The notes under the pieces are model-generated. The model had not been told where the DNA came from, ran no database searches, and worked only from the letters and a program-made list of their open reading frames with translations. From Amphiduros pacificus (lineage: Eukaryota; Annelida; Polychaeta; Phyllodocida; Hesionidae): 64,000 nucleotides of DNA. Shown here in pieces: positions 1 through 12,000 of this stretch. The stretch lies in assembly GCA_949316495.1 (NCBI GenBank), contig OX439010.1, positions 16,486,809-16,550,808 of the forward strand, read 5' to 3'. Numbering within the stretch: the first letter of the stretch is position 1; each line of letters begins with the position of its first letter. Position numbers and translations under genes: made by a program.

Positions 1-39
1 CTCGTGTTCCCGCTGAAGGTCCGATCTTAATCGCATCAC
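1..39 (-). CDS. CEP120: CEP120 exon 17 (partial)
   Basis: Thirteen codons (residues 816-828, [13 protein letters not shown]) follow an acceptor, TTTCAG, at 45-40 on the minus strand. The phase is 0 and joins exon 16. It continues the coiled coil and matches the SELQREKKE stretch of vertebrate CEP120. The window edge cuts the exon. Confidence 0.85.
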   Translation of the reverse strand, partial: MMRLRSDLQREHE

Positions 40-3000
40 CTGAAATATAGGTGTATAAAAGATCAGGAAAAAACAAATAACAGTCTGAAACAATGTTATT
101 TTAATATAATCTTAACATTTCAGAGCTATCTTTGTAAAGAACTTCCTTCTTAACTGTTTCAAAAGGCAAAATATATCTGTCGAACATTGTTTATGGCCCA
201 CAATAAAAATGGTCAAAATATCATAAATCTGCAAATAAAACTAAGAATATATTTCACATATGGGGCAAGACTTTTTACCTCTTGTTCATTGGCAGCCAGC
301 TGTTTATCTCGTTTGTCTAGTTCTGCTATAGTTTTTCGCAACTTCTCTTCCAGCTGTGTGTATTCCATGAGCTGAAATCCCAAAAAATCAAGATTGCCAT
401 TTTCACATTCTACACATTTGTACTCTTAATAAATTTCATTTAAGATGTATTACGATGTATTTTCATGCATTAAAACCATCAAAAACAAATATGAAAATCA
501 TATCTTATCCTGCATAACACAAAGAGATTTAACCATTTCCTGGAAAAATAAAAACATTGGCCAAATCTAATAAACTGATCCTAATGGGATAAATCAAATT
601 CAGACCTTTTTCTGTACAAGAACCTCACGTTCCTTGTCCCGCCTCTTCCACTCTTCAGCCAGTGCCAACATGTATGCTTTCTCCTTCTCTTGCAACTAAA
701 ATCAAGCACACTCCATTTTGTTATTTCAATAGATATATCAAATCAACTTTGAAATATTTCACTTACCGGTATATCTAAAATAAATATACATGAAGTATGT
801 ATTCATGCTATCATATTATCTATTTATATGTTTTGTGACTGATTTACCTGAGACTGGAATAAGACTTCCTGTTGTTCTTTCCACAGTTCCAGCTCCACAG
901 CTGCCTTGTATTCTGTCGTTTCTCTGGGATCAGCCTCCGCTGCTCTTGCTGCCACCTGGTGGCTCTGGGCTCTGGCAACCACCTTCTGACCTAAAGACTG
1001 GCTCTCAGTCTGGACAGAAAGAAAACCAGCATTCAATCAACTCTCCCGTGTTTTTGATCTCCCGACCAACCAAATCATTAAATACCTTACAGGCCTCGAC
1101 ATTAACCGGTGGCCCGGTTGCCCGGAGCTATATTTAACATGTGTCGGGCAAATCCGGGCAACTGGATGTTTCTCTTCCACTTGCCCGGTGGGCAAGTGCT
1201 GTAATCTTGAAATAATATACCCCAGAGCCAATAAAAATTAATTTTCATCACTGTGCACAGAGCTTCGAATGCGATTGCCGCCATTTTGTCTGCGATTGAT
1301 TATCTTGGCCGGGTGCACTCTTGTTCAAAAGTCGAGCACATTTTCGGGATTCGTACTGCATTTAACATAGGCTGTACACGATTGGGTCCGGCAAGTTAGC
1401 CCGGGTTATCCCGTTTCTCCACGATTGAACCGGCGGGTTCCGGCGGCGGAAGGCGGCGGACGCCGACCTCCGCCCTCTGAATACCCTCGGCGAATTCGGC
1501 GGGACAAAATGGAGGATCCGGCGATCTGCCGCTCTCGCCGCCGGCTAGACGGCGGGTGCCAATCGTGTACAGCAATTGACTCATTTTGCAGCCGTGCACG
1601 ACTTTACACATAAATCGAATGCGTTTCTTAATCTGGTCCCCTATCATAATATCTACTTAGATTTTATATAAATAATGATCGGGTACCAGTCAAAAAGTCT
1701 TGGAATTTTCCATGAACAACATCATGATGCTGAGACATTTGGAACATCTCATCAGTGTATTTTAGTGCGAGTTTTGGTGAAAAGAACAGGTTGAACAGAT
1801 TTTGATAAAATAATTTGATAATTTTGATAAATAATATATAAAATACAAATCCTTATTTTATTCAAAAATAGCTTTTATCTTTCTATCCGGGCAAGTGAAT
1901 TGTATTTCAGGGCAAGTAGATTTTAAAATTTACTTGCCCGGTGGGCAAGTGGATCACAAATGTTAATGTCAAGGCCTGCCTTACATATAAAAAAAAATCT
2001 GATTTTTTAAAATTCCACAACCGCAACTCTACAAAAGCATTTGCTCACCTGTGACGACTCTGAGGGTGCACCTATTTCATCTTTTATCCCTAACCCTCCC
2101 CTCCTGACTGGCTCACCCCTCCTGACTGGCTCACCCCTGCTGACTAGCTCACCCCTGCTGACTGGCTCACCCCTCCTGACTAGCTCACCCCTCCTGACTA
2201 GCTCACCCCTGCTGACTAGCTCACCCCTGCTGACTAGCTCACCCCTGCTGACTAGCTCACCCCTGCTGACTAGCTCACCCCTGCTGACTGGCTCACCCCT
2301 GCTGACTAGCTCACCCCTGCTGACTGGCTCACCCCTGCTGACTAGCTCACCCCTCCTGACTAGCTCATCCCTCCTGACTAGCTCATCCCTCCTGACTAGC
2401 TCACCCCTCCTGACTAGCTCATCCCTCCTGACTAGCTCATCCCTCCTGACTGGCTCACCCCTGCTGACTAGCTCACCCCTGCTGACTGGCTCACCCCTGC
2501 TGACTAGCTCACCCCTCCTGACTAGCTCACCCCTCCTGACTAGCTCACTCCTCCTGACTGGCTCACCCCTGCTGACTGGTTCACCCCTGCAGACTGGCTC
2601 ACCCCTGCTGATTGACTCACCTGTGATGACTCCGAGGGTGCGTCTTGAGGGGGGTGGGTGATGAGTCCCCAGTCTTCAAGGCTGATCATCACGTGAAGGT
2701 CTCCCAACTTCTGGCTGCCGGGAATCGCACTGTTAGACAATAAAACTGGGACATGGTCGCTCCACACCTGCCGCCAACCTGATGCCCCACTTGTGTGCTG
2801 AAACAAAGAAGGGATTTTACTACATTAAAAAAAAAACACCTTCTCAAAGGCAGATTGTGGGTTACCATACTGCCCCATCTAAAACACACTGGAACTGCAC
2901 AAACAAAATTGAAAGTACAAAAAACTCTCAAAAATACAATCATTAAAAATAACAGATGGTAACCCACAATTGCACTATGTTGTCTGATTATCAAAACATA

Positions 3001-6000
3001 AGGCTACTTTGTTCAATTGATAAATGCCTGAGGTGTTTAGTGTTATACATTTGATATTTTGACAGTGAAAACTGAGCAAATCAAGTTTAAATGACTCACA
3101 ACTGCCCTAGCTTTCTCCATGGCTAACACCGCAGACAATGGGAGCTCTACAGCGCCAAGCAGAGTGTTCTCAGAGCGAGTTCTATCACGGTCCCACACCT
3201 CAACAACCAAGGGAACTCTGGAAAAATTACAACAAACAACTTAATTCCTCACTCAAAATCTGAATACACCAAAGAAAGTATAACTCAATAAAGAACTGAA
3301 ATTGTTGTCTGATCTGGAGTGACTATTCAAACTTTCATTAACCATTTTTCATTAAAAGACAAAAAACTCTACTCTAAATATGAAAATATGTACATGCCTA
3401 TTAAATGTCTGGTGTATTTGCTGTGGTGATGTAGCAAAGTTAAAAGCACAGAAGGATTGGGGCAGCATAACTTCAGCACCTTTTCTAATCTCCACAGGGG
3501 GCTGTGTTAAAATGGGGGCAGCACTGCCGAAAAACGGGTAAGTGTACCTGGAATGAATTACATAGTCTATAATCAACTGATAATAATATCAAAAAGAATC
3601 AGAATGCCATAGAAGATATACCGGTAGGTGGGCTGGTTTGAATGTATGGGTTTCACATTACATCTTTTTTACACTAAGTGTTTTAGCTTTGAAAATATTA
3701 TCAACAATAATTAAATGGAACGCATGGGAAAATTATTGTAGACTTGCACATGAAATTGTAGAAAAAATGGCTATAATAAAACATCATCATAAGGCAATGT
3801 TAGTAAGAAATTCCACAAATAATCAATACAAATTTTGTAATTATAATTTGATAAATTTTGAAGGATCACATTATTCTATAAAAACGTTATCTCACTGAAA
3901 CATATAAGTTGGAAATTTGGCCAATACCTGAGGAACACATTGGCTGGGTGACTGAGGTCGGTCAGGCGGAACGTGCGCAGATCTATGGAGCAGCAGAAGT
4001 GATGAGCTTTGGCCTGTACCAGCAGATGAGCCTGGGTGGTGCTACTTGATCCTCCCTCATCTAACCAAAACACATCCAATACCACACATCTATTAATTAT
4101 CCTTCAAAAAATTCCTTCCTTATTTTTTTCTGTAAAACAATCCATTTGGTCACATCTTTTCATTTGGTTCTATCTCAAAATTATTTTATATTTTATGGCT
4201 CCTTTTACATCACCTGTTTATGGTTTCCTCCCGTCTTTACACAAAAAAAAAAACTTTTTACTTTCAGGTTTTATTTGGAAAGTAAACATGAAATGAAATT
4301 TTCTAATTTAACTGACCAGAAGCTGTTCCAAGTTTCATGACTGGGCCTGGTGGTCTCGAAATTGCCCCGCTTGGTCCCACCTCTTGAGGCACTGATGGGC
4401 TTCCTGAGGCAGCACCTGAGGGGCCAGCAATGGGGGACATTGCATTGGGAGAGGTTAATCCATTTGATGATTTCTGAGGTGGTGACTTCTTTTTCTTCGG
4501 TTGAGCATCTATAAAATTAATTTCAAATCTTATTATATCTCTTAAGCTTATCAGATAACCATAGTTTAGAGACCTCACAATAAAAAAAAAAAACACTTTT
4601 ACATGTTTACACCTGATAAGATTTCTGAATGTTAGAGCTGCCATCTGACCTAATGACTCTGAGTTTTGGCAGTATGCGCTGGTATAATGCTAAATAAACA
4701 ATTTGCAGCAATGCATCTCATGCAGTTCTCATCTGTTTTCTGACCTCTTGTTGACATACAAGATACAGTCAATAGCACAGTATATCTATACCTTGTTTTT
4801 TGTTGACCTCATCCTGCAAGCTGCTCACATTGTCATCAGTCTTGCTGCCTCCCTCGAAAGTGTCTGTGTAGCTGCCGTCGTGGGTCGGGGGCGGGGAAGC
4901 CGATCTATCCCGCCTCTCCCGCAGCGCAGGGGGGCTGAGATCCCTCTTTTTTTCTTTAGCCTTACCCCGCTTCTCTTCTTTTGGGGGAGATCTGGGGGAA
5001 GGTGGTGGCTTCTTGTTATCTGCTGTTGGGGATGTGGTGCCACCTGGTATTGATTCTACTTCCTTTGTCGGTGTCAGAGGAGTAGACATTGCCTGAAAAA
5101 TATATCATAATAAAATATACAAAGCAAAAGAAAATAAAAGAATACCTATTAAGATCTTTTTATATTATAGAAAGTGTCTAAATAGCAAGAAAGATTTCTT
5201 TTAAAAGTACTGTGACATCCATGTATCTGTAGAGCTAACAACCATAGGATTCACACTACCATAGGATTGGCTGAAAATTATAAAATTGTATTGTATTCAT
5301 AAAACAAATGGAACAATGGACTTTTTGACATAGAAAAGTTTATAAGAATGGTAAAACTAAATTGTTATGAAAATTGCACCCATTGACCCTAATTGCGTCA
5401 CAATGTGCACGTGCATGAGGACCAGCTTCTCACAAAAAAGATAAACATAGGCGCTACTCAGAACTTTTGAGCTCTTCTCTTCAAATATGTAAGTCTGATG
5501 TACAATATATTAATTTTCGTCTTTCAGCATTGAAGAGAGTTCAGTGTGCGAAGGCTATGGTTGTTCATGTTGTTTGCGCAAAGACGTGACTCTGACTTGT
5601 CAATCTTGTCAGAATATAACATACGCACATTGCTTTATAAGATAAAGTAATGACAAGTTTTACTCATGAATATACCCCACTCCAGCACACATATAGATAA
5701 CTGTTCATTTATCTATTGATTAATTATTTATTGACAAAGACCAAAATGCGCGAAATTGATGGTCGTTAGCCCTACACTAGGCTACAGGCTACATATGGCC
5801 CATATTGCATATCATGATAAATTTCAGCTGGGTCTGTGGATTATATCTTTAGAATGCTTTTTGGGGGATTGTGGCAACATATTTGTTACAATGTAATGCA
5901 TGTAGGTCATAGTGTCATAAAGTAAGGTACAGTATAATTCTCCCTATCTGCTCTCCCGTATCCGCTGCATTTTCAGAGCGCTACGATCGAATTTCACCTC

Positions 6001-9000
6001 GATTGTTGCACTGGGTATTTCCGGTCCAATTATACACCAGTCAAAACAAACGCACGTTATTCCTCCGTCATTTCAATCTGCTAGATAAGTGTGAACAGGT
6101 CTTCAACGGTCATCTTATGTTCACTAATTGATTAATCATGTTCCAATGTAAATAAACTGCACTGCAATTTCAAAAATATGTGCTGCATGTGTCCTGAGGC
6201 TGAGTGCAGACATTCACTACGTGAGGTCCGTGGGCCAAACATGTGCCCCGGAAGTATAGCGTGCAACAAATCGGCCCACAATGCATTGCGAATCAACCGA
6301 GCTGACATCTGGTGTTCAATAAACCGGGAGAGCAGATAGCGAGAATTGTATTGTATGACTGAGATCAGTCCTGTGACATATTTCAAAGTTTGATGAACTT
6401 CAGATTTCCAAATTTCTCATGTTTAAAGTTCTTTTACTGCCTGAATAAATAATGTTAACTCACCTGTGAGTATAAAATATAAAGCCTGAGGCCTAACAGT
6501 GGTAATCCAACATATTGCATTGAGAATGTAGTGCAGATAAAGGTTATATTTTGACTTTTGTGCTTTTGCTGGGACACAGAAACTTTTTCTGCTCTTGGCA
6601 GCCATGTTGGACCTAAATGAGTGATTGGGCTAGAAATAGTCCATGGCCAAATTAAATGTATCATAAAGATATGTAACATTTTATACAAGTTTGCTGTATG
6701 GTAAATGATTTTTATGTTTGTGGTTGGATTTAAGGGGTTTATTTGTAAAACTGTGATATTTGATATCAGTTGCTAGAGGTGTAGGAATTTGAGACTCTGG
6801 TGATTAGGCGCATAAATACTGGGTCAAGTCTGCCACACATCACTCTGGGAAAGTTTTCTGGAGTCACAGCAAGCTGATGAGGTTGATCCCTGAGAAACCC
6901 AAGTTGGGTCCCTGTTTATTTTATACCAGATACATGCAGATAGGCAGGTGTGTATAGCCATAGAGGCTTGTTGCCTTCTTGGATGGCTATTCTTTAGGAT
7001 AAATTCCATTACTTTTTAAAGTTATTAAGTCTGCTATTTTAGTGCTTTCCATTTTGATCAATAAGATTCATTCCCATTTTAAGTTAATCAAATTTAGCCT
7101 CTTTGCAACTGGATACCAAGTTGTTTATTTTAAAGATTTCCTAAGTGTCAAGTTTACACCCGGGATTGTTTCCCATTAGCAAACCAGCCTCACTCTAGCA
7201 TAATTCAGCTTGGGCTTATTTCCCGTTCTGAATTGCCATTGTTAAATATCAGAATCCTTTCCAGGATTCTTTTCCGTTCTAAAACAGCCCTGTCATATAT
7301 CAGGTTTGCATCCGGGATTGTTTCCCATTAGCAAACCAGCCCCATTCTCCCGCTCTGAACTGCCATTGTCAAATATCAGAATCCTTTCCCGGATTATTTC
7401 CCATTCTAAAACGGCCTTACCCAGCTTTACTCAAAGAGAACCGCATCAGTTTTCAGAGCGTGTTCACTGCACGTGCTGGTCAGTGACGTCATGTCAATGG
7501 TTGGCACGTGCACGAGGTGCAAATATGATGTACTTCAAGAGATGAAACAAGTTTTTAAGGAATTTCCTACCGTAGAGTATACAGAGCATTATGAATGGTG
7601 TGCTTTGGACAGCACACGCAGAATACAATGATAAAACAATTCCAGAGAAGAATATTCCAAAATATTAAATATATTCCATGTTTTTATCAACTTTCCTGTC
7701 TGCAGAAAATTCAGATCACTTTTGTGCCCGGAAGTCAGTCTTCTCACGTGCATGTTAAATCTTGATTGGCGAGTTAAAAATATTTGAATGTTGTCGGTAT
7801 TGTTTTGAATGACCTCACGTGAAAATGCATTGTGACGTTTTATAACTCTTTGAGCTATCTGATCGCATAATCGGAGAGGGTGTTATACTGAGCCCGATGC
7901 AAAGGAGAGTAAAACGGCCTTGTCTGGTATCAGATTTGCATACGGGACTGCTTCCCATGAGAAAATTGGCCATATCCATTGTCAAATATCAGAATCCCTT
8001 TGGGACTACTTCCCGTTCTAAATCGTCATTGGTTCCTATCAGAATAGCCCCCAGAATCATTTCCCGTTCTGTACCGTCAATGTTTCACATAGGGATTAAT
8101 AGCGGGATTAATAGCATGAATTGTTGGGTTTGAGCAGATGGCTATCAGAGATTTTGTCTTGTGTATCAATTTTGCGATGTTTTTGTTATTAACCTGCAGG
8201 AAATTCTAAATTCTAATATAAAATTGCAATGAGCACACAAACTGATGACATTTAAAATGCTTAGTGTGCCAAGAATAGGACTTCCAGTACTATATGCTGA
8301 GCTGTCTGTATCTTGATTTTTCATAAATGAGTTCTTCTGAAAGATCTGGATAGCATGGTGCAAAAACAAAGCGATTTAACTTAAATTTCCAAATGACCTT
8401 TCATGATTATCAATTTGATCTGAAGTAAAGGGAACGTAAGACATACTGACCAGGTCTTCTTTACGTAAAGCTATGGACACTCCAACAGTGGGTCTGACAT
8501 CCTCACCAACAACAGGCAACTGCTGCTTCAAGCGATTTGGAGGGTGCAACTGCAAATACAGCATTGAATATATGAAGTAAATGGAAATTTTCATGAGAAT
8601 ATACAAAAATATAGGCCAATGGCCTTAGAGCTATGATGTTCCTTACTTTATTTGTTATATTCGTGATCATTTTCTGATAATGCCTGCAAATTGCTTCATA
8701 AATGTTTATTTAAGTTATTTACCCGCCTTTGCAGGCCAAGGACAGTCAAAGGAATAAAAATAATATATTCAAATTTAAGACTGGCTCCATCACCCCCACA
8801 TTACTTTAAACTGAAGCTATATTTGGATCAGTAGATTCCAGGTTTACATGCATCTGCAAAACATTTCACAGACCAAGCTCCATCTTACCTTTGAATATCT
8901 CAGAAATTCACTAAGAAATTCACTCAGAAATTCACTCAGTTTTTTATTTCAAATCAAGGTTCTTCCTGGAAAAAAAGGTGTGGGCCATGGGGACCCTTCA

Positions 9001-12000
9001 GGGAGGAAAGTAACAAGCCAAATTTGAAATGCATGGACCCCGAGATTTTTTAATATTATGCCCACAACTTCATCACTGGGCTGGCATTTTTTATAACCCT
9101 CTTTTCCATAGACCTTGGACTTATGACACCATATGCTGTCCTGTACACAACCTGAATAGTAAATCTTGAAAAGGGCTCACCTTTGTACCAACACGCCTTT
9201 TATTTATAATCATCTGTTTATTCATTGGTTATGTGTTTCCATTAAGTTGTTTAACCATTGGTTATCGATAAAATGAGAAAAAAACTGAGTCTCAGTGTAA
9301 ATAAATATAATATACAATATCTTACCTACAAACAGCTAAGAACTCCATCCAGTAGTTTTAGAAAAGATTGAATTTGACAGACAGAAAGAATGAGAGAAAA
9401 TCCCCCCCTCACTGCAGATGCTATGGTGATAGAATATAATAATATATATATATAATAATATGAGAATAAAATTTTAAAAAATCCAACCTGGAAAGCACCC
9501 TCGAGTGTGACCGGCTTCATGAAGATTTCTGTGCTGCCTTTCTTCAGGAGACTGCCGAGGGGAATCTCACAACTTCCTAATGACTGATCCCCGCAGCATA
9601 TGTGCATCTGGAAACAATACACAAAATAATTCTACAAATTGTCCTGTCATATATTTTTAGATCTATTTTGGAATACCCATGATTGTTTTGTTAAATTTTC
9701 AAGGTGCCTCTTTCTAAATTCACCATACAGAATTTGGGTTAAATACAAAATCCTGTGTTGTATTTTTGGACCAATATTTACTAATTGAATTTTAACATTA
9801 AAAAAAACTAAATTAAGTCTTAAGAGATAACTGTATAATGTATTTAGGTCACTTTGAATGAAGTTTTGATAAAAAAAAAGTTCACACATACCTGAGATAA
9901 CGTATAACAATATCTTTCTATATTTGTTCACAAATTTGCAAGGAAATGGAATTTAATTTTAATCCCAAATACATTTTAATCCTCTGACCTGGATGCCTGG
10001 CTGACTAGAGAAGAAGGTCCTTAGAGCTTCTACGCTGCTCCTGATTCGCACAGATGCCCTCTCAGCAGGAAAGGTCGGGTTGATGAGGTCATGAAATGGT
10101 TCATTTGTGACATCATTACCCAGAAGTGAATAGTAGAAGAAAAATCCAGTAGAGGGCAGAGCTATGTTGGTCGGTATCAGCTGTAATTTCAAATTGTTCA
10201 AATAAAATACCATCAAAATCAACATTGTCCTAATCTTATATGTCTGACCTTTAGGGTTAAGCATATCACACTTGACAGAATTTAAAGAAAACAATGTTTA
10301 ATTTGAAACTACTTGAAATGTTCCACAGGAAAAAAAAATGTCAGAAAATAAAGTTTTCTTAAATCTAAAGATGTTATCATCCATTCAAAAGATTTATATG
10401 GAAATGGTAGGCTTCTCGTGAGGAATATAGCACGTACATGGGGCAGGTTTGTAGCAAAGGCGATGGTGACTGAGAGGATAAAGTTCTCGCCACATGTGAC
10501 CTCTGGCCCGATCTGGTAGTATCCCTCAGTCTCATTCAACACAGGCTTCAACTTCTTCGGGTCCCACTCGCTCGACTCTGATGAGCTGGATTCTAAATAT
10601 GGAAATGTAATATAAACTTGTGTTATTCTGACAGAAATCCTGTTTCAATTGTCATAATGTGTTTATCAAGTTTTCTTTTTTTTTCTTTTGTGAACAATAT
10701 AACACATGCATCTTTGTTTGATTATAAGTAACTGGGCTTCATAATTTGTAAAATCTGACCAGGAAAATCAGGTCACATTATTGTGGAAGAAATCTAGTAG
10801 TGTCAAATATACACATAAATGCAACAAATGCCTAATTATTTAGGCAGAGATGAGTCTTGTTGTTTTAATTATTAGCAATGATGCTGGAGCACTTAATTAG
10901 AAGAAAAAGTTTTTATGATTGAATTAACATGTGGAGAATAATGACCAGTGTGAGTTCCAGGCCTTGTGCTGATCAATGGTGAACACATAAAGGCTGGCAT
11001 TAAGATGCTAAGGCTGGCATTAAGATGCTGTGAGGAATACACTGACACAAGCATTTGATGGATGGCCGTCGCAGGCCCCTTTGGGGCATGCAATTTCTCT
11101 CAACCATCTTTGGCGCTCTGCCAGTGACATTGATAAAACAATTATAACTGTTTATATCTTGGCATCCACTTGAATCACGGCACACATGGGCTGAGTTAAA
11201 GTTATTAAAGAGACATTATTTACAGTTCTCAAAATCTTCAAATGCACTATTTTGCACGACATGCAGCATACATTTAGTCATGCTTGGCAATTACAATATT
11301 CTATTTGATAATATTATGCAAGAACAAATGACAGTCTGACCTCAACTGATTGTATGAATTTCATTTTCACCTTATTTCATTTTTGTTTAAAGGAAACTTT
11401 CGCATCACAAAAAAACTAAACTAAAAGAATTTATGAGTGTTTAGTCCAACCTGCTCTTTATTGTTCTTAAATTTTAATAACCTTTTAAATAAACACAGGC
11501 ATATCAAGGAGGGTGTGTTCCATTGAATCAAACTGCTGGGAAAAAAACAACTCCTTTGTCTTCAGACTGCTAAGCCTGAGACATTTATTTAATTTGGCAA
11601 GGATTCCTTCTGCCTTTCTCAGGCAATGTCTTCTGAACAGAGCATCCCCCTTTGATGCTGGTCAGGGATGGTGTGTTGCCAGTGTCACTTGAGATCCTGG
11701 CAGTCAGTTGTGAGCACAGCAGGCATCAAAGGTAGTCTCCCTTGATTTAGCACCATTTTCACTGCTGCTGACAATGGTGACAAGAACAGCCAAGGTCTAA
11801 TAAAATATTCAATTACTTTCAAAACCAATTTTTTAAAAATCACTCATTTCTTTTTTATGTTTTGGGGAGGGGGGGGGGGCAAAATGAGACTGATGAAAGT
11901 ATCCTTTAATATCAAAATGTGCCACTTGTAATCCCCAAAATTATAGAAGAATGGCAAAGATCCTGAAGATGCTGTAGACAACGAACGCAGTTCCTGCCAA

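Larger units (their letters stand above)
5093..8450 (-). other. CEP120 intron 7 (3.36 kb)
   Basis: No exon is recognised. It holds a TA-flanked MITE (5930-6353) and a cluster of related repeats with E-box and CRE sites (about 7140-8140). The rest is AT-rich and featureless by eye. Confidence 0.6.

Noticed and set aside
2041-2661. Plus-strand 206-codon frame of PLLTSS repeats
   Set aside because: It is the minisatellite read in one frame, antisense to CEP120, with a unit divisible by 3. No conserved domain, splice support or start context.
3392-3397. Ordinary GT donor six bases after the exon 11 end
   Set aside because: Using it makes exon 12 read out of frame and loses the match [11 protein letters not shown].
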